From NCBI RefSeq assembly GCF_947500075.1, contig NZ_CANMQS010000001.1, positions 744,001 through 808,000 on the forward strand: a stretch of 64,000 nt of DNA. Reading direction: 5' to 3'. The notes beneath the pieces were generated by a model. That model did no database searches. It saw only the letters and a program-made list of their open reading frames with translations, and was not told where the DNA came from. Both the position numbers and the translations under genes were made by a program. This document shows, one piece after another, positions 10,958 to 21,090 of the stretch. Each line of letters opens with the position of its first letter. Positions within the stretch are counted from its first letter, which is position 1. The stretch is from an uncultured Sulfitobacter sp. GTDB taxonomy: Bacteria > Pseudomonadota > Alphaproteobacteria > Rhodobacterales > Rhodobacteraceae.

Positions 10958-11440
10958 TCAATGACCCGTCACCGGCAACGGCACCACCGCGACGCCCAGA
11001 CTCACAACCCCGGTTGACACCACCGACGCACACCAGCCGCCATGCCCCCGCATCGCGGCATAGCCCCCTTGGCCCAGCGCGGTCTCCATCCGGCTGCACG
11101 GCGCACAGATTGTGCTGATCTCAAGCACAGCATCCCCGATCTGCAAGTGCCGCCCCTTGAGCGCATTCAGGTTCAAACCGGCAACAACAAAATTCCGCCG
11201 AAGGCGGGCAGGATCAACCGCCTGCTGGCCCAGCATCGCACCGATCACCGCCAGATGTTCTGCCTGTATCAACGTGACCGCGCGTTTTCCCGCACGCCCG
11301 TGATCCCCTTCCAAACCACCCTCCGTGAGCAGCGCCTGCTCCACACACACCGGCTCAATCAAACGCGCCGGGCGCAGCCAGATGCCCTGCACCACACCGG
11401 GCCGGGCATACCGATTGATCATCTCCTGAAACGCACTCAC
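10958..11440 (-). CDS. MOSC domain-containing protein
   Basis: GLEGDHGRAGKRAVTLIQAEHL...RRNFVVAGLNLNALKGRHLQIGDAVLEISTICAPC. Confidence 0.88.
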   Translation of the reverse strand: MSAFQEMINRYARPGVVQGIWLRPARLIEPVCVEQALLTEGGLEGDHGRAGKRAVTLIQAEHLAVIGAMLGQQAVDPARLRRNFVVAGLNLNALKGRHLQIGDAVLEISTICAPCSRMETALGQGGYAAMRGHGGWCASVVSTGVVSLGVAVVPLPVTGH

Positions 11441-12747
11441 TGCCCCGGCTCGATCTCCAGATCCGGCAGCCGGTCAAGGGGGTAATTCGGCTGCAACCGC
11501 CAGAACAGATCCGCGTCTTCCTCAAGCGGGCGTAATGTGCCGCCAGGAAAGGCGCGGGTCCTGAGCGCCAACACGATATCGGACAGGACAGCCGGGTTTT
11601 GCCGGAAATACGAATGGCTGTGCGACCCGCTGGCCCCCTCCACCCGGATAAAATGCACCAGTCCTTCCTTGCGCAACTGTGCAAGCTCACCCGGACCGAA
11701 GTCCTGTTTCTCCGCGGCACCGATACGCGGGTACTTGGTCAGAAACGACGACAACCGCAGCGCGGTATCGTCGGGGTTCACATAGATATTGACCTGCTCA
11801 AATGCCTCCGACACACGCTCTGATGCGATCCGCTGGCGCGCCACACCGGTGTCCAGATCGGGAGCCGCAAGGATCAATGTGCCCGTTTTCATCGCCAGCT
11901 TTGGTGGCACACCGCGCCCCTGATGATAAATGACCGTTTCCCGCAGGGCCTGCGTCATCACACTGGTGCCGCGCGAATGGGCGACAATGTCGATGTCCTC
12001 CACCTCCGGTATCTCGGCAATCAGCCGCAGAAACTCCTTGGCGTGAAACACACTGAAATCAGCCGCCTCTCGGTCCCGGAAGTAGCCAAGCGCACCGCCA
12101 TTCCCCGCAGGCCAGGTAAACGCCACAGGCGTCGACCGCCGACCGGAGAAATGCCAAAGGCTCGCCAATGTCTGGAGGGCGTTGTCAAAATCATTGCCCA
12201 CGCCATGCACATAGACCAGCACCCGGCCATTGCCGGTGCGCTTCACCTCCGCCTGCACGGCCGCCTTGAACGCATCCTCCTGCGCGCCATAGGCACGCTG
12301 CGCTTCGTCGGTCACCCGCAATCCGCCGTCCGACCGCCGCATCTGCAACGGGATCAGCGGGAACCGAACGATTTCCTCAACCCGCGCCACATCCAGCCGC
12401 GACATCCGCCGACCGCGGTCCACATAGGTGCGCTCCACAAGGTCTGCCCAGCCGCCGGCCTGAAACTGCACATCTGCGCGGCCAAAGGCCATCGCATCCG
12501 ACCGTCCGGCCCCATAGCCTGTCACCCGCCCCTGCCCGCCAAGGGGCATGCGATCCGTGACAAAGAACATCGGCGGATCAATAACCTGCAAAACCGCAGG
12601 CACGGCCTTGTCCGGATAGGTCCGTCCCCCCAGATACAGATTAGGCGTCTGCGACAGCCCCACCGCGGTGGAGCATCCACACAACAAGACAACGCCCAGA
12701 AGCTGCGCCACCACGGCCCAAAGAGGTCTGCGTTGATCTTGTTCCAT
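11437..12747 (-). CDS. alpha/beta hydrolase (DUF900-like) lipoprotein
   Basis: Lipobox LLCGCS; VLVYVHGVGNDFDNAL; HSRGTSVM nucleophile elbow; overlaps the MOSC gene by 4 nt. Confidence 0.85.
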   Translation of the reverse strand: MEQDQRRPLWAVVAQLLGVVLLCGCSTAVGLSQTPNLYLGGRTYPDKAVPAVLQVIDPPMFFVTDRMPLGGQGRVTGYGAGRSDAMAFGRADVQFQAGGWADLVERTYVDRGRRMSRLDVARVEEIVRFPLIPLQMRRSDGGLRVTDEAQRAYGAQEDAFKAAVQAEVKRTGNGRVLVYVHGVGNDFDNALQTLASLWHFSGRRSTPVAFTWPAGNGGALGYFRDREAADFSVFHAKEFLRLIAEIPEVEDIDIVAHSRGTSVMTQALRETVIYHQGRGVPPKLAMKTGTLILAAPDLDTGVARQRIASERVSEAFEQVNIYVNPDDTALRLSSFLTKYPRIGAAEKQDFGPGELAQLRKEGLVHFIRVEGASGSHSHSYFRQNPAVLSDIVLALRTRAFPGGTLRPLEEDADLFWRLQPNYPLDRLPDLEIEPGQ

Positions 12748-12798
12748 CGCCGCGATATTGCGAGAGCCAACTCCATTTGACCAGACAGGAATCGTCCC

Positions 12799-14454
<1,656 letters not shown>

Positions 14455-14455
14455 A

Positions 14456-14480
14456 CGTAGGATGGGTGCTTGCACCCATC
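14456..14480 (+). repeat. REP element R1 (CGTAGGATGGGTGCTTGCACCCATC)
   Basis: GTAG head plus palindrome GATGGGTGC..GCACCCATC; starts 2 nt after the ettA stop. Confidence 0.85.
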
Positions 14481-14503
14481 TTCCTTCCCGGCTGAACCAA
14501 TGT

Positions 14504-14528
14504 GATGGGTGCAAGCACCCATCCTACG
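14504..14528 (-). repeat. REP element R2, exact reverse complement of R1
   Basis: GATGGGTGCAAGCACCCATCCTACG; 23-bp spacer to R1; contains the rayT stop codon. Confidence 0.85.
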
Positions 14529-15048
14529 GTTCTCCAAATTCGCCTTCCGCAACTGCGCACCATTCCGGTGGCACACGACCTTCGCGCATATCCCTGTGGA
14601 TCGACGAATACGGCCACGCCGCAGGCTGCGCGACCAGGCCATGTTTCACCGGATTGCCCCAGCAATACATCACATGCTTGCGAAGATCGGTCTCATCTCG
14701 GATGCGGTGCTCCCAAAACCGTCTTTGCCAGACACCCCGTTCCTGCTTTTTTCGCTGTGACGCGCCGCGTGGCCTCGAAATCCCGGTCGCCCGTGAGAAC
14801 CTCGACTTGATCAAGCGCCAGCGCGTTGAAAACGCTGCATCACCGGGCGGTAAAGTCCACATTGCATGCAAATGGTCAGGCAGAATAACCGCCGCTGCGC
14901 AATGGAAGGGCCGTTCTCTCATCGTCAGCTCAAAGGCATCGCGCAGTGCATCAATCTCTCTCAACAGCAAAGAAGAAGAGCGATCCGCCAGCGCGACGGT
15001 AAAGAAGTACGTGGCACCCGATTTACGCAGGCGGCGATAGTTCGTCAT
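14524..15048 (-). CDS. REP-associated tyrosine transposase (RAYT, Y1/HUH family)
   Basis: VILPDHLHAMWTLP (HUH-like HLH), GVWQRRFWEHRI, HVMYCWGNPVKHGLV (catalytic Tyr region). Confidence 0.9.
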   Translation of the reverse strand: MTNYRRLRKSGATYFFTVALADRSSSLLLREIDALRDAFELTMRERPFHCAAAVILPDHLHAMWTLPPGDAAFSTRWRLIKSRFSRATGISRPRGASQRKKQERGVWQRRFWEHRIRDETDLRKHVMYCWGNPVKHGLVAQPAAWPYSSIHRDMREGRVPPEWCAVAEGEFGEP

Positions 15049-15076
15049 ATTACAAGTCTTGTCGAAGATGGTTAAT

Positions 15077-15100
15077 GATGGGTGAAATCACCCATCCCAC
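15077..15100 (-). repeat. REP element R3 (GATGGGTGAAATCACCCATCCCAC)
   Basis: Same palindrome core, 28 nt upstream of the rayT start. Confidence 0.75.
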
Positions 15101-15142
15101 AGCAAACTTGCAAATCATTCGCAACAACCCCACATCTTCCCC

Positions 15143-15577
15143 ATGAAACGCCGCACCTTCCTCACCGCCCTCGCCACGCTCACCGCATCCCCTGCCCTTC
15201 CCGCAGGCGCATTCTCCCCGACGGCGGCCAAACACCTCCCCCTCGCAACGCTCCTCGCCCGGTCACACAACCACTGCACCACCGACATGCTCGCGCGGCA
15301 CCTGAAAGTCCCGCCTGACATGGCCGCGCAGGTGCATGCGCTCCTTCTGAACAAGAACATCATCACCCGGCCCATAAACGGCATCTCCATGGCCACGGCC
15401 CCCACCAACACCCATTGCGTGCCCAAACAAGCGCTCAAACCCAGCAACCTCATCCGCCGCGCCAACGATCTGCGCAGCCGCCTGCGTGATCTGTTGCAAG
15501 ACGATACCCCCGAAACAGAAAAGGACGCCCCGAGGGACGTCCTTCACAACTCAGTCGAAGACGTTAAAGAACCTTAA
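15143..15577 (+). CDS. hypothetical exported protein (Tat/Sec-like signal)
   Basis: MKRRTFLTALATLTASPALPAGA signal; overlaps the end of the convergent regulator gene. Confidence 0.6.
   Translation: MKRRTFLTALATLTASPALPAGAFSPTAAKHLPLATLLARSHNHCTTDMLARHLKVPPDMAAQVHALLLNKNIITRPINGISMATAPTNTHCVPKQALKPSNLIRRANDLRSRLRDLLQDDTPETEKDAPRDVLHNSVEDVKEP
15521..15544 (-). terminator. Rho-independent terminator of the response regulator gene
   Basis: RC: AAGGACGTCCCTCGGGGCGTCCTT followed by TTCTG; hairpin plus U-run downstream of the stop at 15574. Confidence 0.6.
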
Positions 15578-16554
15578 CGCTCGTCCTCAATCGCGGTTTC
15601 CAGACGGTCAAACAACGCATCTTCGTTGTCCTCCGCAGGCAAGCCGGACAGCGTATCGTTGTTCTCCAGATGCTCGCGGATCTTGTCGCTGGCCGACAGG
15701 CCCGACCACAAACGCTGCTCGGTGATCTTGTTGAGCCGCAGGACAGGCGGTTGCGGGGTGGAACTCTGCTCCACATCCCAGGTCAGCGCCAATGTCGCGT
15801 TGATCTCATCCAGAACCACATCGCGGTTGAAACGCGCGCGTCCCATCACCACGCCCACATACCGTCCGCTGCCCACATAGGCCAAACGCCACGCCCGGCC
15901 TTCCAGCCCTTCGGTTGCGGCAAGACCCACGGTTTCCAGATGATAGCGGAACGCAGAAGGACAGACCGCCTTGTGGATCCCGCGCAGCCCGACAATGTCG
16001 AGGGTGAACAGGCTCATCGCGTAACACCCGTCGGGCATCCGCAGCAGGGCATTTTCCAGCGACAGCGAGTCGCCGATCCCCGGCACGTCCAGATCAATCT
16101 CTTCGTCAAAGCGCAAACGCAGGCGTTGCGAAAGCTCTGCCAGAGTATGTTGCGCCGCGCGCTCGCGGTGCAGGCTGGCGTTTAGCATGGCAGCGGCATT
16201 GATCCGCGCCTGCAATTCAATGCCATCCAGCGGCTTGGACAGGAAATCCGTCGCACCTGCATGAAACGCGCGTTCCATCAGGTCTGCCTCACGGCTGGCG
16301 GTGATCATGATGATCGGCGTGGTGCGATAGCGCTTGCTCTGGCGGAAGTTGTCACACAGGGCAATGCCGTCAATGCCGGGAAGCATCACGTCCAGCAACA
16401 GGCAATCAAACGGCTGATCATCCGATCTTGTGATCGCCAAAGCCTCTTCGGCAGAACTGCAAACCACCAGATCAATATCCCGACCATTCGGCAGGCATTC
16501 CTCTAGCATTTCGAGAATCACCGGATCATCGTCAACTGCAAGTATACGCATCAA
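15574..16554 (-). CDS. response regulator receiver protein
   Basis: MRILAVDDDPVILEMLEE...LLLDVMLPGIDGIALC...IIMITAS...GATDFLSKPLDG. Confidence 0.92.
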   Translation of the reverse strand: MMRILAVDDDPVILEMLEECLPNGRDIDLVVCSSAEEALAITRSDDQPFDCLLLDVMLPGIDGIALCDNFRQSKRYRTTPIIMITASREADLMERAFHAGATDFLSKPLDGIELQARINAAAMLNASLHRERAAQHTLAELSQRLRLRFDEEIDLDVPGIGDSLSLENALLRMPDGCYAMSLFTLDIVGLRGIHKAVCPSAFRYHLETVGLAATEGLEGRAWRLAYVGSGRYVGVVMGRARFNRDVVLDEINATLALTWDVEQSSTPQPPVLRLNKITEQRLWSGLSASDKIREHLENNDTLSGLPAEDNEDALFDRLETAIEDER

Positions 16555-16694
16555 ATTTCCTCTTCACTCTACATCCGCCTGCCGGACCCCCCTGCAAACG
16601 GCATTAAACCTCAATCGAAAAGGCATGCGCAGAAGGCGCGTTCGCGGCTGATTTGTGTCAATTTGAAGATGTACGGAAAATATTTGGCAATCAT

Positions 16695-16737
16695 GGCAAC
16701 AGCTTGCCGAACACCCCTCAATCGGCAAGCTGTTGCC
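16695..16737. other. 16-bp perfect inverted repeat (stem-loop) in a divergent intergenic region
   Basis: GGCAACAGCTTGCCGA / ACACCCCTCAA / TCGGCAAGCTGTTGCC. Confidence 0.85.
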
Positions 16738-16917
16738 TGAATTTGTGCCCTAAATGGTCCCTCTTGCCCTGAGCATCACAACCTGTCATGGCTAACAGTG
16801 CTTACGTGACTCATGGCCGACCCCTGTCTCCCTTACCGGCGCTCAGTTCGATCTTGACGAAAACGACGCCAAGCCACCGCACGACGCGGGTGGCACACTA
16901 AAACGGAGAATACGGAT

Positions 16918-17124
16918 ATGGCCACTGGCACCGTAAAATGGTTCAACGCAACAAAAGGCTTCGGCTTTATCGCACCCGATGGCGGCAGCAAGGACGTGTT
17001 TGTGCACATTTCTGCTGTTGAGCGCGCAGGCCTCACAGGTCTGGCCGACGACCAGAAAGTGACTTTCGACATCGAAGCAGGCCGTGATGGCCGCGAGAGC
17101 GCGACAAACATCGCCCTCGCCTGA
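16918..17124 (+). CDS. cspA: cold-shock protein
   Basis: [38 protein letters not shown] (RNP1/RNP2). Confidence 0.95.
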   Translation: MATGTVKWFNATKGFGFIAPDGGSKDVFVHISAVERAGLTGLADDQKVTFDIEAGRDGRESATNIALA

Positions 17125-17158
17125 AGCCACGCGCTTCAGCACTGATTACGCGAATGTG

Positions 17159-17190
17159 ACCGACCAATGGGCAACTATTGGTCGGTTTTT
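17159..17190 (+). terminator. Rho-independent terminator of cspA
   Basis: ACCGACCAAT-GGGCAACT-ATTGGTCGGT followed by TTTT. Confidence 0.9.
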
Positions 17191-17264
17191 CGCATCTTAG
17201 GCTTGCGACGAATCCCAATATTGGGAAAATCGCAGCGTCCTTTAGCCAATTTATGGAGCATCCA

Positions 17265-17816
17265 ATGCGCCGCCGTACTTTCCTCGCCAGCACGCTTGCC
17301 GCGACTGCCCTGCCACAGGTTCTCTCTGCCCGGACCGCCGCCTTTGACGCCACCCCTCAGGAAGTGTCGATCAAAAGCCAGTATCAGCCCGGTCAGTTGC
17401 TGATTCTGCCACGCAGCCACTACCTCTATTTCGTCACCGCCCCCGGACGCGCGTTGCGCTACGGTGTGGGTGTTGGCAAAGCCGGCCTTGAATTCACCGG
17501 GACCGCGACCATTGACGTCAAAAAGGAATGGCCCACATGGCGCCCGACCAATGAGATGATCGAGCGTGACCCACAGGCCTACAAGCGCTTCATCGGCAAC
17601 ACCGACGCGCAACCCGGTGGCCCCGGCAACCCTCTGGGCGCCCGCGCGCTTTATCTGTTCCAGAACGGCAAGGACACCTACTTCCGCATCCACGGCACAA
17701 CGCAGCCCAATTCCATTGGCCGCTCCGTCTCCAATGGCTGCATCCGGATGATGAATGAGCATGTCAAAGACCTGTATGAGCGGGTGCCACTTGGCACCGT
17801 GGTCACCGTACTCTGA
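17265..17816 (+). CDS. L,D-transpeptidase (YkuD domain)
   Basis: Tat-like signal; IHGTTQPNSIGRSVSNGCIRMMNEHVKDLYERV (HG...SxGCIRM); start 17253 or 17265. Confidence 0.93.
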   Translation: MRRRTFLASTLAATALPQVLSARTAAFDATPQEVSIKSQYQPGQLLILPRSHYLYFVTAPGRALRYGVGVGKAGLEFTGTATIDVKKEWPTWRPTNEMIERDPQAYKRFIGNTDAQPGGPGNPLGARALYLFQNGKDTYFRIHGTTQPNSIGRSVSNGCIRMMNEHVKDLYERVPLGTVVTVL

Positions 17817-17843
17817 TCCGGGCTCAAACCTGAATATCAAGTG

Positions 17844-17872
17844 AAGGGCTGTCCTACGGGGCGGCCCTTTTT
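17844..17872 (+). terminator. Rho-independent terminator of the L,D-transpeptidase gene
   Basis: AAGGGCTGTCCTACGGGGCGGCCCTTTTT. Confidence 0.7.
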
Positions 17873-17909
17873 CCTTGAGGGTTGAAACAACCGGTGCTGC
17901 GCCATGTCT

Positions 17910-18935
17910 TCACTGCGATGGATCAGTCCTGTTCCTGCAAAACGGCCTGTGATCGCCGATGGCCTCCTCGCTCGGCAAACGGCCAAAGCGTGTCTTGTAG
18001 GCTTGCGAAAACCGCCCCAGATGGGAGAAACCGGCCTGATAGGCCGCGTCGCTGACGCTTGGCGCATCGCTCCTTACCGACAGATAGTAGTGCGCCGCAT
18101 CCATCCGTGCCTCTCTCAGCACCTGCATGGGGGATTTGCCAAACGTGCGCTGGAAGCCCTTTTGCAAGGTGCGGACATTCATACCGGTATTCTCGGCGAT
18201 GTCGCGTAACCTGATCGGCTCGGACAGGTTGTCATGAATGTAGGAGACAGCACGTTTGATCTCAGCAGGCAGCGCCCGCTGATCCGCCGCGTCAAGCATG
18301 TGAGAGATGTTGCTGGACTGGTGGTTCAGCAGGGTCGAAACCAGTTCCATCTCGGTCCACAGATCCTGCGCCTGCCCTGCCTTGCCAAAAAGCGCCCCCT
18401 CGCTCGCCATCTGAGCGGCGCGCGTCAGGATGCGGCGTATGTGCTGGCCGGGACCGCTGCGCAGATCAACCGCCGGGTCAAAGCGAACCGGGCCGGGCGG
18501 TGGCCGCCCCAACAGATCCTCTGCCATCCGTGCCAGAAACCCCTTATCAATCTGCAACAGCAGTTTGCGACAATCCCCGTGCCACTCCATCTGGGTCTCC
18601 CGGTCCGGGTTCAGCAGCGTCGCCTTCTGCGGCCCCGCGATGATCTCCCGGCGTCGATGCCGCACAAAGGCCGACCCGCTGAGCGGCAATTGCAGCAAAT
18701 AGAAACCTTCCAGCATGCCGGGGTCGATCTTCACGTCTGCGCCGTAATGCAGGTAATTGATTGAAACGTGCTGGCCCGCGATATGGTTGTGCCGCACCGC
18801 CAGATCATCAAAGCGCGATGACTTGTCCAGCTTGTGATCACAGAATTTCTCCGTGACACGGAAACGCGCTTCGTCCAGATCATCGGTCCGCAACAGCGGA
18901 TACTCCGTCAGGTATTCCGTCGTCTGCACATCCAT
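17910..18935 (-). CDS. AraC family transcriptional regulator
   Basis: C-terminal double HTH: IRLRDIAENTGMNVRTLQKGFQRTFGKSPMQVLREARM...AAYQAGFSHLGRFSQAYKTRFGRLPSE. Confidence 0.92.
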   Translation of the reverse strand: MDVQTTEYLTEYPLLRTDDLDEARFRVTEKFCDHKLDKSSRFDDLAVRHNHIAGQHVSINYLHYGADVKIDPGMLEGFYLLQLPLSGSAFVRHRRREIIAGPQKATLLNPDRETQMEWHGDCRKLLLQIDKGFLARMAEDLLGRPPPGPVRFDPAVDLRSGPGQHIRRILTRAAQMASEGALFGKAGQAQDLWTEMELVSTLLNHQSSNISHMLDAADQRALPAEIKRAVSYIHDNLSEPIRLRDIAENTGMNVRTLQKGFQRTFGKSPMQVLREARMDAAHYYLSVRSDAPSVSDAAYQAGFSHLGRFSQAYKTRFGRLPSEEAIGDHRPFCRNRTDPSQ

Positions 18936-19068
18936 CTGGCGTCTCCCACCGGAAATACTGGCCGATGCGGGTTTTTATTTCAAGCCTAAAGCATTTCGGT
19001 TCGTTTTTTGGATAAGCGCCCCTCGCAGCTTGGCGCAGGATGACGCGACACATCAAGGAGGACCAACA

Positions 19069-19509
19069 ATGGAAAAAGGGATTACACCTGCATCCGAAGG
19101 AATAATCGACAAGTCATGGAACGTCGTGGGGCAAACCTACACACCCAAACTTCTCAGCAACAACGCCTTTGTCTGGCACGCCCACATCCCCGCAGACAGC
19201 TTTGTCCCCCCACATATTCACCCCACGCAGGATGAATGGATCAACGTGCTGACCGGCAATCTGGAGATCGAATTTCTGGGCGATGTCCACAAGGCAGGCC
19301 CCGGTGACCTCGTCCGGATGCCGATGGGCGAAGCGCATGGCATTTTCAACCGCTCCGGCAGCGAGGCGACCTGCGTGTTCGGCGTCGCACCTGCGCGCAA
19401 GCTGTTTGATCTTTTCACCAAACTCGATGGCGTCACCGACCCTGACGAACTGGTGCGGATCTCTGCGATGCACGAAGTCGACTTCCTCCCACCCCCGGCA
19501 GAGGCATGA
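19069..19509 (+). CDS. cupin domain-containing protein
   Basis: HIHPTQDEWINVLTGNLEIEFLGDVHKAGPGDLVRMPMGEAHGIFN. Confidence 0.88.
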   Translation: MEKGITPASEGIIDKSWNVVGQTYTPKLLSNNAFVWHAHIPADSFVPPHIHPTQDEWINVLTGNLEIEFLGDVHKAGPGDLVRMPMGEAHGIFNRSGSEATCVFGVAPARKLFDLFTKLDGVTDPDELVRISAMHEVDFLPPPAEA

Positions 19510-19520
19510 GGGGCGATCAG

Positions 19521-21008
19521 ATGGTAGCGCGCAAGAAAGTCGCCGTCATCGGCGGTGGTGTCAGCGGCCTGGCAGCGGCCAAGGTGTTTGACGAAAAGGG
19601 CCATCGCGTTTGCGGGTTTGAGCGCAGCCATGATTTTGGCGGCGTCTGGGAGCTGTCGCGCTCCTACCCCGATGTGCAGACCCAGTCGCCCAAGGATCTG
19701 TATTGCTACACCGATCATCCGATGCCGGATGACTATCCTGAGTGGCCCAAGGGGCCGCAGGTTCATGCCTATCTTCATTCCTATGCTGAAAAGCACAGAC
19801 TTGCCCGGCTGTTTCGGCTGAACACAAGCGTCAAAACGATGGAACGCCGCGCGGATGGCGCCCCCGGATGGACCCTGACACTGGAAGCAGGTGACATGAC
19901 CTGGACGGAGGATTTCGATTTCGTCTCAATCTGCACGGGCCAGTTTTCCGAGAAGAACATCATCACCCACCCCGGTCAGGACGCATTTATCGAACGCGGT
20001 GGCAAAGTCCTTCATTCATCCGAATACACCGATCCATCGATTTGTGCCGGCAAGGATGTTGTTGTGCTGGGTGGCTCCAAATCCGCAACAGACATCGCAG
20101 TCAACGCCGTGAAGAACGGCGCAAAGTCGGTCAAACTGGTCTATCTGGAAAACGTCTGGCGGGTGCCGTACTTCGTCGGCGGGATCAACTTCAAGCGCCT
20201 GCTCTACATGCGCGCGCAGGAACAGCAGTTCAATCAATGGGGCAAGAACCCGTTACAACGCATGATCGCCGCAGCCCTCAAACCATTGGTCTGGGCGAAT
20301 TTCCGGGGGCTGGAAACCCTGCTCAAAACGCAGCTCAAACTGAAAAAACACGGCATGGTGCCCAAGACCCCGATCGAGAAAGAGGTCTCATGCTCTGTCC
20401 CCATCGTGACGCCGGGGCTGATCGAGTGTCTGGACAAGGGCCAGATCACCCCGGTGATTGGCACCTTCGACAGCTACACGGACGCGGGGCTGAAACTCTC
20501 GACCGGGGAGGTTGTGCCCTGCGATGTGGCCATCCTCGCGGTGGGCTGGAAACTTGGCGTGCCCTATCTGCCGCAGGCCTATCAGGACAAGCTGATAGAA
20601 AGCGACGGTCAATACCGCGTCTACCGGCTGGCCGTGAACCCTGATCTGCCGGACATGGGTTTCGTTGGTTTCAACTCCAGCTTCTGCACGGTGCTCTCGG
20701 CTGAGATGATCGCCAATTGGCTGGTGCGCTATGCCGACGGGCAGCTCAAGCACCAGCCGACAGCGGCAGAGATGAACGCAAACATCAATATGATGCTGAA
20801 CTGGAAGCGCACAGAACGCCCGGCGGCCCAAATCTATGGCGGCCTGTGTTCGGCACCATTCCACTTCAAGCATTTCGACGAACTGCTGAGCGACATGGGC
20901 GCGTCAAAAAGGAAACGGACAAATCCGTTGGCTGAGCAGTTCTCCTATCCGAATGCTGCTGCATATGGGTCGTTCCTTGCATCCACACCGCAGTATCAGG
21001 CGGGCTAG
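19521..21008 (+). CDS. flavin-containing monooxygenase / NAD(P)-binding oxidoreductase
   Basis: VAVIGGGVSGLAAAKVFDEKGHRVCGFERSHDFGGVW and a second Rossmann VVVLGGSKSATDIA. Confidence 0.9.
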   Translation: MVARKKVAVIGGGVSGLAAAKVFDEKGHRVCGFERSHDFGGVWELSRSYPDVQTQSPKDLYCYTDHPMPDDYPEWPKGPQVHAYLHSYAEKHRLARLFRLNTSVKTMERRADGAPGWTLTLEAGDMTWTEDFDFVSICTGQFSEKNIITHPGQDAFIERGGKVLHSSEYTDPSICAGKDVVVLGGSKSATDIAVNAVKNGAKSVKLVYLENVWRVPYFVGGINFKRLLYMRAQEQQFNQWGKNPLQRMIAAALKPLVWANFRGLETLLKTQLKLKKHGMVPKTPIEKEVSCSVPIVTPGLIECLDKGQITPVIGTFDSYTDAGLKLSTGEVVPCDVAILAVGWKLGVPYLPQAYQDKLIESDGQYRVYRLAVNPDLPDMGFVGFNSSFCTVLSAEMIANWLVRYADGQLKHQPTAAEMNANINMMLNWKRTERPAAQIYGGLCSAPFHFKHFDELLSDMGASKRKRTNPLAEQFSYPNAAAYGSFLASTPQYQAG

Positions 21009-21015
21009 ACGCAAG

Positions 21016-21040
21016 ACCCGCGGCCGTTCGGGTCGCGGGT
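21016..21040. terminator. bidirectional hairpin between convergent genes
   Basis: ACCCGCGGCCGTTCGGGTCGCGGGT between the FMO and ALDH genes. Confidence 0.45.
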
Positions 21041-21090
21041 GACCAACGCGCTTCGGAGGCACCTGCCCCACCCCGCACCACGCCCGCGCT

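Noticed and set aside
14456-14528. R1/R2 palindromes as a simple rho-independent terminator of ettA
   Set aside because: No U-run follows, and the same 25-bp unit with its GTAG head recurs at 42254 and 53239; REP identity explains it better, though it may also stop transcription.
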